Shown: positions 33,347 through 42,792 of the stretch, piece after piece | Layout: the number at the start of each line of letters is the position of its first letter | Numbering within the stretch: the first letter of the stretch is position 1 | Origin: an uncultured Bacteroidales bacterium | Lineage (GTDB): Bacteria; Bacteroidota; Bacteroidia; Bacteroidales; Muribaculaceae | DNA: 64,000 bases | Assembly: GCA_902782465.1 (NCBI GenBank) | Contig: CACZNH010000002.1 | Location: forward strand, 62,001-126,000 | Reading direction: 5' to 3' | Notes under the pieces: generated by a model | Seen by the model: only the letters and a program-made list of their open reading frames with translations | Databases searched by the model: none | What the model was told of the DNA's origin: nothing | Position numbers and translations under genes: made by a program

Positions 33347-33985
33347 ATGGAACAGAACGACAACATCCGTCTTTTGCTCGACATGCACGAGCATCCCGAG
33401 AATTACACCGACGAGCAACTGGCCCGTCTGCTCGATGACAAGTCGTTGGCAGCCTTGCAAGAAAGGCTGGCTACGGCCAAGCGTGCCATGGGTGATGTCC
33501 CCGAGCCCGATGTCGATGCCGAGTGGCAACGCTTTGAACAACAGCATTTCGCCCCTGCGAAAAACCGTCGCTGGCTCAAAGTGGCCGCGATGATTGCCGG
33601 CGTGATGATGCTCTCGGCTTTCACCTATGCCGCTATCCATGCCGTGCGCCACAACGCCGTTGACAAAGCCAAAGAACCCATCGAGACCGTCGCCCCCGAG
33701 TCGCAGACCGAATCAACCGTAGGCCCTCGCCAAGGCGTGGCCGATACTGTAGCTGTAGTGGAGGGAGAACCCGTCGTATTCGACAACCAGCCATTAGACC
33801 AGATGATGGAACATATCGCTCCCCACTACGGTATGCAGGTCGAGTTCCGCAACGAGGACGCCCGTGCGCTGCGCTTCTACTTCGTATGGCAGCCTGATGA
33901 GAACCTGGATGCGGTGCTCGAGCGCCTCAACTTGTTCGAGAGTGTAAATATCAGTAAGGAGGGCAATACAATCGTGGTGGAATGA
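33347..33985 (+). CDS. anti-sigma factor, FecR-like, with a short periplasmic part
   Basis: A 212-residue single-pass membrane protein. The cytoplasmic part (about 1-85: MEQNDNIRLLLDMHEHPENYTDEQLARLLDD) would hold the sigma factor; the membrane helix is VAAMIAGVMMLSAFTYAAI (about 86-104); and the C-terminal part (about 145-212, FDNQPLDQMMEHIAPHYGMQVEF to SVNISKEGNTIVVE) matches the DUF4974/STN-like domain of FecR proteins. The usual central FecR domain seems absent, with a Ser/Thr/Pro/Glu-rich linker in its place. Start at 33347, five nt after the sigma stop; its stop overlaps the receptor start (ATGA). Confidence 0.78.
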   Translation: MEQNDNIRLLLDMHEHPENYTDEQLARLLDDKSLAALQERLATAKRAMGDVPEPDVDAEWQRFEQQHFAPAKNRRWLKVAAMIAGVMMLSAFTYAAIHAVRHNAVDKAKEPIETVAPESQTESTVGPRQGVADTVAVVEGEPVVFDNQPLDQMMEHIAPHYGMQVEFRNEDARALRFYFVWQPDENLDAVLERLNLFESVNISKEGNTIVVE

Positions 33986-36498
33986 TGGCAAGACGTATGA
34001 TTTTTCTCGTGGCATGCCTGTTCATCGCCACGGCTGCTTATGGGCAGCGGGTGACGCGGTCGTTCAATGACGTGTCGATGAGCGAGGCGCTCAAGTGGCT
34101 CAACGAGCGGGGTGGGGAATACAACATCAGTTTTCTCTATAACGAGTTGGAGGACTTCAGGGTGACGACCTCGGTCAAAAACAAGTCAGTGCCCGATGTC
34201 ATCCAGCAGCTGATTGGCTTCTATCCCATCAAGATGACCGTGCAAGGCAAGGAAATCGCCGTCGAGTGCCCGCAGAAGGCCTCCACGCGCTACAAGGGCA
34301 CCGTCCTTGACGAGACGGGCCAGCCGTTGCCATACGCCAACGTGGCCCTGCTTTCGCCGCGCGACTCCACCCTCATCACCGGCGGCGTGACCAACGAGAG
34401 CGGCCTGTTCGTCATCCCCTGCGACCAAACAGGTGTCCTCGCCCGCATCACCTACGTGGGCTACCGCCCCGTCTATCGCCACTGCAAGACCTCCCACCTG
34501 GGCACCATCAAGATGCAGCCCGACCAATACACCCTCGACGGCGTCACCGTCAAGGGCGAGCGCCCGATAGTAAAGGCTGAGAACGGCCACTTGACATACA
34601 ATATACCGCATCTGTTGGAAATACTCCCTGCCGATAATGCCTACGAAGCCTTGACCCGTATTCCAGGTGTGACGGATGGCGGAGACGGACTATCGTTTGC
34701 CGGGCAATCGGCAATGCTTATCATTAACGGCAAGCCAACAACGCTAAGTGCCGAGCAGGTGGTGGAGCGGTTGAAACAGATGCCAGCAGCCCAATTGTCC
34801 AAAGCCGAGGTGATGCCGTCGGCTCCTGCCAGGTACCATGTGCGTGGAATGGCTATCAACATCGTAACGAAAGATTTTGCTGGAACAAACCATTTTTCAG
34901 GACAACTGAAGGGCGGTTGGGAGCAAAGCAAGTATGGTACAGGCTTTGCGGGTGGAAGCATCATCTATAATCATAGAAAGTTGGGCATAGACGCATCTTA
35001 CAAGTTCACCGATGGCACGGGGTATGGACAGGTGGAGCACGAGGCCAACCATCCTCTCAACGGTCAGCGCGTGTACTACAGTGACAAAACTCGCAACCGC
35101 AGCGACGGTCTGAGCCATGATTATCGCATAGGTGTTGACTATGCCATCGCAGATGATCATCGCCTGAACTTGGCCTACACGGGGCGATGGAATTCCACCC
35201 GTTCCACCAACACCACGACAGGCACGGCACAAACCAGACAGCACTCCCGTCAACACGAATATCTGCACAACGTTGATGCTAGCTATTCGGCTCCGTTCGG
35301 CCTGCAACTCGGCGTTTCCTATACCAACTATCAGGAACCGCGAACGCAAACCCTAGACGGCGAACTGCTTGACATCAGCCGCAGCCTGTATGTCGATAGT
35401 CGTCAAAAGGTAAGCAAATGGCTCTTTACAGCAGACCAGATTCACTCTCTACCTAAAGGTTGGGAACTGAGCTATGGCGGTAAAATGCAGTTCACCAATA
35501 ACAACAGTTATCAGACCACCCTTGACGCAAATCGCCAACCCCTGCCCGATGCTACCTCAAGTGTTAACTACGATGAGCGCATCATCAATGGCTATGTGGG
35601 ACTGAGCAAACAAATTGGCGAGTCTTTGAGCCTGGAATCATCTGTGACGGCTGAGCAATACCATGCCACCAAGTGGAACGAGTGGCGCATCTATCCGCAG
35701 TTTAATGCGATGTGGAATATCAATGACAAGAACATGCTCAACTTTGGCATCAGCAGTCAGGCCATCTATCCCAGCTACTGGAGCACGATGAGCAGCATCT
35801 ACTACGCGTCGGCCTACAGCGAGATATGGGGCAATCCCGACCTGAAACCGATGTCAAAATATGACTTCAACTTGATGTGGCAACTCAACCACAAATACAC
35901 CTTCTCGGCATTCGCCATGCTGGAGCCCGACTATTTCGTGCAGATGGCCTATCAGCCATCAGACCGCATGGCCGTTGTGATGAAGGAGACCAACTTTGAC
36001 TATTCCAACTACTTTGGTCTACAAGCCTCGGCACAATTCAGTATTGGTAGCTGGCTCAACGGAAACGTCATGGCGACCGCCCTCTATCGCCACGACAAAA
36101 CGGACAATTTCTTTGACCTGCCTATTGACCGCACCTTCCTTTCGGGAATCTTGGGTGGTATGGTTGCAGCTAAACTGTCATCGCGGCACAATATTCAGTT
36201 TATCCTCAATCCGTTCTTCCAGACAAAAGCCATCCAGGGAGTCTATGACATCGACCCGTTGCTGCGGCTCAATGCCACGCTCCGTTATACCTCCGGCAAC
36301 GGGAAGTGGAGCCTTGTTGCGCAAGGCAACAACATTCTTAACGGCTATGCCACAACGCACTCCAACATTGGAAATCAAGACTATGCCATGCGAGTCTGGA
36401 TGCCCTACACAACCTATTCGTTAACTGTCGTCTACCGCATCGGCAATTTCAAGGAGAAGAAAAAGAAAGAGGTCGACACCTCGCGCATGGGATATTGA
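33982..36498 (+). CDS. outer-membrane beta-barrel receptor with STN and CarboxypepD-like N-terminal domains
   Basis: An 838-residue outer-membrane protein. Signal peptide residues 1-21; STN-like signalling domain about 22-95 (VTRSFNDVSMSEALKWLNERGG...FYPIKMTVQGKEIAVECP); carboxypeptidase-regulatory-like domain about 100-185 (YKGTVLDETGQPLPYANVALL, RITYVGYRP); plug-like region about 195-295 (ALTRIPGVTDGGDGLSFAGQSAMLIINGKPT, MAINIVTKDFAG); then a barrel to the end (YSLTVVYRIGNF). It closes the sigma/anti-sigma unit and overlaps the anti-sigma stop by 4 bp. No SusD-like lipoprotein follows, so it is not a standard Sus pair. Base composition changes near position 34560. Confidence 0.85.
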   Translation: MMARRMIFLVACLFIATAAYGQRVTRSFNDVSMSEALKWLNERGGEYNISFLYNELEDFRVTTSVKNKSVPDVIQQLIGFYPIKMTVQGKEIAVECPQKASTRYKGTVLDETGQPLPYANVALLSPRDSTLITGGVTNESGLFVIPCDQTGVLARITYVGYRPVYRHCKTSHLGTIKMQPDQYTLDGVTVKGERPIVKAENGHLTYNIPHLLEILPADNAYEALTRIPGVTDGGDGLSFAGQSAMLIINGKPTTLSAEQVVERLKQMPAAQLSKAEVMPSAPARYHVRGMAINIVTKDFAGTNHFSGQLKGGWEQSKYGTGFAGGSIIYNHRKLGIDASYKFTDGTGYGQVEHEANHPLNGQRVYYSDKTRNRSDGLSHDYRIGVDYAIADDHRLNLAYTGRWNSTRSTNTTTGTAQTRQHSRQHEYLHNVDASYSAPFGLQLGVSYTNYQEPRTQTLDGELLDISRSLYVDSRQKVSKWLFTADQIHSLPKGWELSYGGKMQFTNNNSYQTTLDANRQPLPDATSSVNYDERIINGYVGLSKQIGESLSLESSVTAEQYHATKWNEWRIYPQFNAMWNINDKNMLNFGISSQAIYPSYWSTMSSIYYASAYSEIWGNPDLKPMSKYDFNLMWQLNHKYTFSAFAMLEPDYFVQMAYQPSDRMAVVMKETNFDYSNYFGLQASAQFSIGSWLNGNVMATALYRHDKTDNFFDLPIDRTFLSGILGGMVAAKLSSRHNIQFILNPFFQTKAIQGVYDIDPLLRLNATLRYTSGNGKWSLVAQGNNILNGYATTHSNIGNQDYAMRVWMPYTTYSLTVVYRIGNFKEKKKKEVDTSRMGY

Positions 36499-36554
36499 CC
36501 CCGATGCTGCACCCATCTGCAACGACGAGAAATCCCGCCTGTGACCATAAAAAG

Positions 36555-36588
36555 ACAAGTCCTTGACTCAACGTCAAGGACTTGTTTT
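36555..36588 (+). terminator. strong terminator after the receptor gene
   Basis: A perfect 13-bp stem (ACAAGTCCTTGAC with GTCAAGGACTTGT), 5-nt loop, then TTTT. It ends the sigma/anti-sigma/receptor unit. Confidence 0.9.
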
Positions 36589-36880
36589 AACTAATTAACC
36601 TTCTAATACCATTAACATAAACCTTAAACATTATTGGATTCCCTACGGGTCTCACGACGCTCGAGTTTCCTCAATCTTAAAAACTAATACCATGAAAACC
36701 GATGCAAATATAATGCCTAAAGTTTTTTTCTACCTAATTTTTTGGCAAGAAAATATGAAGAATTAACACTTTTTATCAAAAATCGCTTAGAAATCGGCGA
36801 AAAATCATAATAATTCATTTAAAACTGCATTATTTTTGCCCGGTTTGGTTACATTGTCTCAAATCGAGACGGATTTAAGG
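36589..36880. other. A/T-rich gap between convergent units
   Basis: No convincing gene. It holds a 24-codon open frame from ATG 36691 that looks fortuitous, a repeated CTAATACCAT phrase (36603 and 36685 areas), and a plus-strand TATTTTTGC box at 36831-36839 that points into the antisense strand of the TlpA gene. Confidence 0.4.
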
Positions 36881-37882
36881 TCATTGAATGATATCAGCCA
36901 GTTTGTCCGCAAGAATCTTGCCCGACAGGCCACGTAACAGGATGGTGCCGTCAGGGCCGAACACGATGATGTGGGGGATGCCCTTGATGCCGTACAGATC
37001 GGTCGGCTCGGTCAACTTCTGCGTGCCGATGATGACAGGCCAGGTGATCTCGAGTTCGGTCATTGCCTTGCGGCTGTCATCGGGGTTATCCCACACGGCA
37101 ACACCCAGCACGTCCAGTTTGTCGCCATACTTGGCCTTCAATGCCTGCAGCTTGGGAATCTCGGCACGGCAGGGAGGACACCAGCTGGCCCAAAAGTCAA
37201 CGAGCGTGACCTTGCCCTTGCCGACGTAGTCCGACAGTTTCTGGACTGCTCCGTCCTCGGCCTTCACCTCAAAGTCGGTGAAGCGTTGACCCTCGGCAGT
37301 AACGGTCATCGCGCGGGCAGCGTTCTTGGCTTTCTCGACGCGTTTCAGCTGGGCATATTCGGCGGGCGCCTCTTTGAGCAAGCCATCGATGTCAGCCTCG
37401 CTGAAGTCTTTATACATCAGGTAGTTGCAGAAAGCCCACGGGCCGATGGCGTTGTCCTTGTTCTCCTGGTAGAGTTTCAACAGCCCCTCGGCATAACGGG
37501 CCTCGTTTTCAATCTCGTTGTGGGTCGTATCATCAGCGAGTTGCTGCATTTCCTTGCTCCAAGCCTCCATCTTGTCGTTGAGCGGGCTGTAGGCGGTACC
37601 GGCAGCGATGTCGAGTTTCACCTCGCCGGGCTCCACGATGAATCCATAAGGGTTGCCGCTAGCATACAGGCGGGCAAAGAAGCTCTTTTCGGCCTCACCC
37701 TCAAAGGTACAGGTGTTATTGTCTACTGTAGCCGTGGCGATGGTGTCGCCCGTGTCATAGTTGGTCAGAAACGCGGTCTCGCCGTTGGCGCTGTCGTCAG
37801 GAAAGGTGACGGTCACCTTATACCCCTTGCTGCATGAAGCCAGCAGCAACAAAGCAGTAAAAAGGATAGATAACTTTTTCAT
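36881..37882 (-). CDS. TlpA-like thioredoxin lipoprotein with DUF4369 domain
   Basis: A 333-residue lipoprotein (signal MKKLSILFTALLLLASC, lipobox LLASC at about 13-17). The N-terminal DUF4369 domain (about 20-115, YKVTVTFPDDSANGETAFLTNYDTGDTI) is followed by a helical middle and a thioredoxin-fold domain (about 205-333) with VDFWASWCPPCRAEIP (CPPC near 235-238) and the cis-Pro KGIPHIIVF. It is a periplasmic or outer-membrane-facing thiol oxidoreductase; its redox partner is unknown. It is last in a likely operon with the GH3 fusion (49 nt) and 5'-nucleotidase. Confidence 0.88.
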   Translation of the reverse strand: MKKLSILFTALLLLASCSKGYKVTVTFPDDSANGETAFLTNYDTGDTIATATVDNNTCTFEGEAEKSFFARLYASGNPYGFIVEPGEVKLDIAAGTAYSPLNDKMEAWSKEMQQLADDTTHNEIENEARYAEGLLKLYQENKDNAIGPWAFCNYLMYKDFSEADIDGLLKEAPAEYAQLKRVEKAKNAARAMTVTAEGQRFTDFEVKAEDGAVQKLSDYVGKGKVTLVDFWASWCPPCRAEIPKLQALKAKYGDKLDVLGVAVWDNPDDSRKAMTELEITWPVIIGTQKLTEPTDLYGIKGIPHIIVFGPDGTILLRGLSGKILADKLADIIQ

Positions 37883-37931
37883 TATAAATCAATTAACTGG
37901 TTAATCAAAATCATCTATAGCATCTATAATC

Positions 37932-40900
37932 TCACTCCCTAATCGCGCGGTAGATGAGCGAGTGGATGTGGCTGCGCGCGCTGATGCGCCCGAAGTTCGG
38001 GTTATTCCTCGTGGGGCTCACGCGGTTGCTCAGGAAGATGTAGAACATATCGTTCTTGGGATCTACCCAGAAGCAAGTGCCCGTGAATCCGGTGTGGCCG
38101 AAGGTCTCGGGCGTTGCCTCGGCACAGGTGTTGCTGGCGCTGGGGTTGCCGATGACGGGTTTGTCAAAGCCCAGGCCTCGGTGGCTGTTGGGACTCTTCT
38201 GCGTCGTGAAGGTCTCCACGGTCGAAGCCTTCAACAGGCGCACGCCGCCATAGGTGCCGCCGTTGAGCCACATTTGGAAAAGTTTGGCCAGGTCGTTGGC
38301 GTTGCTGAACAGGCCCGCATTGCCCTGCACGCCGCCAGAGAAGGCTGCCAGCTCATCGTGGACATAGCCGTGGATGTGCTGACGGCGCAGGTAGGTGTCC
38401 TTTTCGGTATAGGCAATCTCGTCACGCGAGAACTTGCTCAGCGGGCGGTACATCGTGTGGTAGGCACCCAGCGGAGCAAAGATGTAGTTGTTCACATAGT
38501 AGTTGAGCGGTGAGTGCGTCATGCGCTGCACGGCGTCGGCCAGCAACGAGAAGTTGCAGCAGCTGTACAGGTATTTCTTCTTGCCCAACTTGGCATGGTA
38601 CATGCGGTTCATCACCGAGTCGTAGGTCACCCTGCCACCCCAGATGTCGTCGGCAATGGCGATGTTGAACTTGTCGGTCTTGACGGTCGAGAGGATGTCG
38701 GTGCGCAGTTTCGCGTCCTTGTGTCCCCATGCACCGTTCATCACCTTAATGGGGTGGGTGGCATCCTCGGCACCGACGATGAGTTCGCCGCTATAGGTAT
38801 TGGAATCCATCATCATGTACCACATGTTGAGCGAGGCGGGCATTCCGGTCTCGTGATAGAGCAGGTCGCGGAAGGTGATGTCCTCCTTGTCACCGTTGCG
38901 CAGTCCAGGGATATATTGACTTGCCTTGTCGTCGAGGCGGAACTTGCCGTCGTCAAAGGCCTTCATCACGCCGCTGATGGTACCCGTCGCTTTGGACACT
39001 GATGCCAAGCCGAACAGCGTGTTGTCATCCACCTTGTTGGGGTTGCCGTAGTCGATGGCGCCAAACGAGCCTTTATAGACCACCTTGCCATGACGGGCCA
39101 CAATCACCTGGCAGCCAGGGAAGGCGTGCTGCTGTACGCCCAGGCGGCAAACCGAGTCAATCTGCGCTGTCAGGCGGTTGTCCAGTCCTACCTCTGCAGG
39201 AATGGAGTAGCCCAGGCGGGTAGCTTGATAGTGGATGCCGTCGCCTGCCTCATAGCGTGTCTTCTTGCCCTTGAAACTCAATGAGATGGGCAGGAGGCCG
39301 TTGGCAGCATTGCCGCCAAAGATGGTCTGTGCGGCATAATCCTCGGCAAGTGTGGAGTTCTCGTAGGTAAGCACCACTGCCTTGACGTGCTTGTGGGTGA
39401 TGGCGCTGCCATAGTTCTTGATATCATAGGGCTTGCAGGTGAGTACGACGATGACATTCTTGCATTTCTTGGCGATGGCATCCAGGGCGGTGCGGTTGGC
39501 GTCATTGTCTTCACCCACTTCCACGATAATCGTATTGAAGTGTCCGTCATGCAGTTGCTCGGCAAGCTCGCTGGCTGTTCCAACCTTTGCAAGGTCAAAC
39601 CGTTTGACTTCAGCATAGTCGGCGCAACGACGCGTAAATGTCGATGCCGTTCCCTTGTCATTGCCGATGGTGGCCACGGCGATGCGACGGCTCTGCAGGT
39701 TGTGGATGGGCAGGATGTTGTCGTTGTTCTTGATGACGGTGATACTGCCGGCAGTGAGCCTGCGCTTGAGAACACCAGCGTACTGTGAGTTGACTTCGTT
39801 GGTGATATTGCCCGTATTCACATGCTGGCGGCCAGTGAGGTCCAGGGCATATTTGTATCGCAGGATTTTCTTGCACCGCTCATCGATAACGCTTTGGCTG
39901 ATTTCACCGTTGGCGATGGCTGCTTTGATGGCTGCAATTTCAGCAGTGACATTCTCGGGCATGAGCAGCACGTCATTGCCTGCCTGCAGAGCGTTGACAC
40001 AGGGTGAGCCATTGAGCATCTGGGTAGCGCCCTTCATATTCAGGGCATCGGTAAAGATGAGGCCGTCAAAGTCGAGGTCATGGCGCAGCACATCGGTCAC
40101 GCAGTCCGACGACAGGCTTGTCGGGGCCTTGCCCTTGTCAATGGCGGGAACGAGCAGGTGGGCGGTGAGGATGCCGCTCAGGCCTGCCTCGATGAATTTG
40201 CGGAAGGGGACCAGTTCGCAGGTGTTGATTTCCTGCATGGTCTTGTTGATGACCGGTAGCGTCTTGTGGGAATCCTCGCTTGATGAGCCGTGGCCAGGGA
40301 AATGCTTGCCCACGGCCATCACACCGCCGTCTTCCAGACCGCGGGCGAAGGCGATGGCATGCCGTGCCACCAGTTCAGGACTTTCACCGAAGGACCGGGC
40401 TCCGATGACGGGATTCAACGGGTTGTCGTTGACGTCAAGCACGGGAGCGAAGTTGACCTGGATACCCATGCGGCGGCACTGACGTGCCACCTCGCGGCCG
40501 TATTCATATAGCAGCATATCATCGTCCAGGGCACCAAGGATGAGGTTGCGCTGGAAATTGGGCACCTCTTTGAGCCGCATTCCCAGTCCCCATTCGCCGT
40601 CGATGGTAATCATCAGCGGCACGGTTGCCAGCGATTGTGCCAGGTTAGTGACCTCGGCCTGCTCGGCAATGGTGCTGCCCTCGTAGATAAGTCCGCCAAC
40701 CAGGTTCTGTGCCACCAGTCGGCGCACCGTCTCGCGTGTGACGTCGTTGCTGCGAGGTGTCACGGCGGCAACAATGAGCTGTCCGATGCGTCCCTCGGCT
40801 GACAAACTGTTAAACACACTGTCCACCCATTGGTTCATCGCCACCTGGTCCACCTGGTTGAACAGGTTGGGCAGTTTGGTCGTACTGCGTGCCGATGCTC

Positions 40901-40955
40901 CCAACGTGAGCACTAATGCAACAATTACCAGTGATATACGTTTGAATCCGGTCAT
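37932..40955 (-). CDS. GH3 beta-N-acetylhexosaminidase fused to a beta-lactamase-type serine hydrolase
   Basis: A 1007-residue exported protein. Signal peptide residues 1-22; GH3 domain about 40-390 with the NagZ motif KHFPGHGSSSEDSH (about 215-228, carrying the catalytic Asp/His pair) and FTDALNMKGATQ; a middle GH3-C-like region about 400-590; and a serine hydrolase domain about 610-1000 with SVSK (S about 650, SxxK), YSCCN (YxN-type) and GHTGFTG in place of the KTG box. NagZ removes GlcNAc from muropeptides, and the second domain may cut peptides or esters, so wall recycling is likely. It lies between the 5'-nucleotidase and TlpA genes. Confidence 0.88.
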   Translation of the reverse strand: MTGFKRISLVIVALVLTLGASARSTTKLPNLFNQVDQVAMNQWVDSVFNSLSAEGRIGQLIVAAVTPRSNDVTRETVRRLVAQNLVGGLIYEGSTIAEQAEVTNLAQSLATVPLMITIDGEWGLGMRLKEVPNFQRNLILGALDDDMLLYEYGREVARQCRRMGIQVNFAPVLDVNDNPLNPVIGARSFGESPELVARHAIAFARGLEDGGVMAVGKHFPGHGSSSEDSHKTLPVINKTMQEINTCELVPFRKFIEAGLSGILTAHLLVPAIDKGKAPTSLSSDCVTDVLRHDLDFDGLIFTDALNMKGATQMLNGSPCVNALQAGNDVLLMPENVTAEIAAIKAAIANGEISQSVIDERCKKILRYKYALDLTGRQHVNTGNITNEVNSQYAGVLKRRLTAGSITVIKNNDNILPIHNLQSRRIAVATIGNDKGTASTFTRRCADYAEVKRFDLAKVGTASELAEQLHDGHFNTIIVEVGEDNDANRTALDAIAKKCKNVIVVLTCKPYDIKNYGSAITHKHVKAVVLTYENSTLAEDYAAQTIFGGNAANGLLPISLSFKGKKTRYEAGDGIHYQATRLGYSIPAEVGLDNRLTAQIDSVCRLGVQQHAFPGCQVIVARHGKVVYKGSFGAIDYGNPNKVDDNTLFGLASVSKATGTISGVMKAFDDGKFRLDDKASQYIPGLRNGDKEDITFRDLLYHETGMPASLNMWYMMMDSNTYSGELIVGAEDATHPIKVMNGAWGHKDAKLRTDILSTVKTDKFNIAIADDIWGGRVTYDSVMNRMYHAKLGKKKYLYSCCNFSLLADAVQRMTHSPLNYYVNNYIFAPLGAYHTMYRPLSKFSRDEIAYTEKDTYLRRQHIHGYVHDELAAFSGGVQGNAGLFSNANDLAKLFQMWLNGGTYGGVRLLKASTVETFTTQKSPNSHRGLGFDKPVIGNPSASNTCAEATPETFGHTGFTGTCFWVDPKNDMFYIFLSNRVSPTRNNPNFGRISARSHIHSLIYRAIRE

Positions 40956-40995
40956 CTTCTTTTTGCTTGTTTATAAAGTCCTTTAGGTCCTTAAA

Positions 40996-41054
40996 CTCCT
41001 AACTTCTAACCCCTAACTTCTAACCCCTAACTTCTAACTCCTAACTCCTAAACT
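40996..41054. repeat. CTAACTTCTAACCC / CTAACTCC word array
   Basis: Tandem near-copies of CTAACTTCTAACC and CTAACTCC fill the junction between the GH3 fusion and the 5'-nucleotidase gene. A shorter array of the same word is at 31018-31044. Confidence 0.7.
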
Positions 41055-41059
41055 AAATA

Positions 41060-42577
41060 TTACTGTTTCTTGATTCTCACCTCGTCCTTGGCATCAATCT
41101 TCTTGCCTGCAGCCTGCAGCTTCTTCACGTATTCCATGATGTGGTTGCCATACTTCTGGGTATCGGTAAACAGGCGTTTGCAGCGCGTCATCGGTGTCAT
41201 GTAGTCACCGCCGTTGGCCAGGTAGTCGATGGTGGCGACATAGTAGGTCTTCTTCGGGTCAATCTTCTTGCCATTGAGGGTGGCCTTGACGAGTTCACCC
41301 TTGGCATTATAGGTGGCGCGCAGCTCCTTGCTCACGGCATCGCCGCCACGGCCGCACATGAGCTTGATGCTCTCAATCAGCTCGGTGCCGGGCATCTCCA
41401 GTACCACAAAGCGGTTGTCGAATGGGAACATCGAGCCGATGACACCCTCGGTAACGGTGCCCTCTGGCATATCTGTGCGGATGCCTCCCTTGTTCATGAT
41501 GGCGCAGTCGATGTGCTTGATGCCCGACAATTCCTTGATGATTTCCATCGCAGCATCGCTCACCCAGTTCTGGGCAGCATCGCTGGAGTTCTTCATGAAG
41601 CGGGCGCTCGTGGCCACGGGGTTGTTCATGATGCTGTCCACGCCGTGACGGTACAGGTCAAGCCACTCGTTCATTGCCGTGTAACGGCTGGCGGCAGCAT
41701 CCCAGCTGGCATCGACATCAATCTGGTTATAAACGATTTCTCCACTCTCCAGGTCCAGGTCATAGGTGGCGACAAATTTGCCGCTCTTGCCGTTCTGCCC
41801 GATGGGAATCATCTTGCCGTCGGCATTGGCGATGCGGTCCATGCCGCTGCCCGGCTTGATGGTGGTGTGGGAGTGCGAACTGATGACCATGTCGATGTAG
41901 TGGCTCTGGCCGATGATGAGCGCATCGTTAGGCTCGGTGGGCTCATAACTGCTATAGCCGATGTGCGACACCATCACGACATAGTCGATGCCCAGAATCT
42001 CCTTCAGGTAGCGTGCCGTGGCGTCGGCGACACTAGGCGCGTAGCGGTAGCGCAGCCCCTCGCAGTTCATGTCGGCAATCAGTCCCTCGGGGTTGACATT
42101 AATGCCGATAAATGCCACACGCTTGTCGCCCACAGCCTTCACCCAATAGGGTTGGAACAGGCCGTTGAGGGGCGTGTCGCTGAAGTCGTAGTTGGTGCTG
42201 ATTTTCACGGCATCGACGTTGCGGTAATGGGCAGCCAGTTCTTCCATGCCGTTGTCAAACTCGTGGTTGCCCATGATAATCGCGTCATAGCGCAACGAGT
42301 CCATGAGCGCAAATTCCACCTCACCGCGGTAGAGCGAGAAGAACAGCGTTCCCTGCACGGCATCGCCGGCGTGGATGAGCGCCGTGTGGGGATTGGTGGC
42401 TCGCAGCTGGTCATAGATGGCGCGGCGCCGCGCTACGCCGCCCTTGCCGTCGCTGGCAGGGTCAATCTGGCTGTGGGTGTCATTAACAGCGATAATCATC
42501 AGGTGCTCGGCGCGCAGGGCAGGGAAGACCATGAATGCGCACAGGCACAGGAGCATGAAGTTTCGAATCTTTGCCAT
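41060..42577 (-). CDS. exported 5'-nucleotidase/UshA-like bifunctional phosphatase
   Basis: A 505-residue protein with a signal peptide (residues 1-23), an N-terminal calcineurin-like metallophosphatase domain about 24-270 (IIAVNDTHSQ, GDAVQGT, MGNHEFDNG, VMVSHIGY, SSHSHTTIKPG) and a C-terminal 5'-nucleotidase substrate domain about 320-480 (CAIMNKGGIRTDMPEGTVTEG, FPFDNRFVVLEMPG, TYYVATIDYLANGGD). It should release nucleosides from nucleotides in the periplasm. It is first in the minus-strand operon, with its own -7 box. Confidence 0.9.
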   Translation of the reverse strand: MAKIRNFMLLCLCAFMVFPALRAEHLMIIAVNDTHSQIDPASDGKGGVARRRAIYDQLRATNPHTALIHAGDAVQGTLFFSLYRGEVEFALMDSLRYDAIIMGNHEFDNGMEELAAHYRNVDAVKISTNYDFSDTPLNGLFQPYWVKAVGDKRVAFIGINVNPEGLIADMNCEGLRYRYAPSVADATARYLKEILGIDYVVMVSHIGYSSYEPTEPNDALIIGQSHYIDMVISSHSHTTIKPGSGMDRIANADGKMIPIGQNGKSGKFVATYDLDLESGEIVYNQIDVDASWDAAASRYTAMNEWLDLYRHGVDSIMNNPVATSARFMKNSSDAAQNWVSDAAMEIIKELSGIKHIDCAIMNKGGIRTDMPEGTVTEGVIGSMFPFDNRFVVLEMPGTELIESIKLMCGRGGDAVSKELRATYNAKGELVKATLNGKKIDPKKTYYVATIDYLANGGDYMTPMTRCKRLFTDTQKYGNHIMEYVKKLQAAGKKIDAKDEVRIKKQ

Positions 42578-42616
42578 AATCTCTATTGTGTTTTTGATGT
42601 GGTTTCTTTAAAAGGT

Positions 42617-42624
42617 CAAAATTA
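42617..42624 (-). promoter_or_regulatory. -7 box of the 5'-nucleotidase operon
   Basis: Minus-strand TAATTTTG, 39 nt before the ATG at 42577. Confidence 0.5.
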
Positions 42625-42751
42625 CACAAAATCCCCACACCACAAGCCCCACAACCGTTGATTTTTGCAAAAATTAACCTCAACAGTCTCCATGGCTTGA
42701 AAAAATCCCTAAAAACAGGGCCAACATGGCGGTTATATGGAATTTTTTTTG

Positions 42752-42759
42752 TACCTTTG
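42752..42759 (+). promoter_or_regulatory. -7 box of pnp
   Basis: TACCTTTG, a full consensus match, lies 33 nt before the pnp ATG. No TTTG at the normal -33 distance was found. Confidence 0.6.
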
Positions 42760-42792
42760 CGCGATTTTTTACATTATCTATAGTAATTTTTT

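Noticed and set aside
36691..36765. 24-codon open frame after the receptor terminator
   Set aside because: Short, A/T-driven composition, no promoter or conserved feature; more likely chance.
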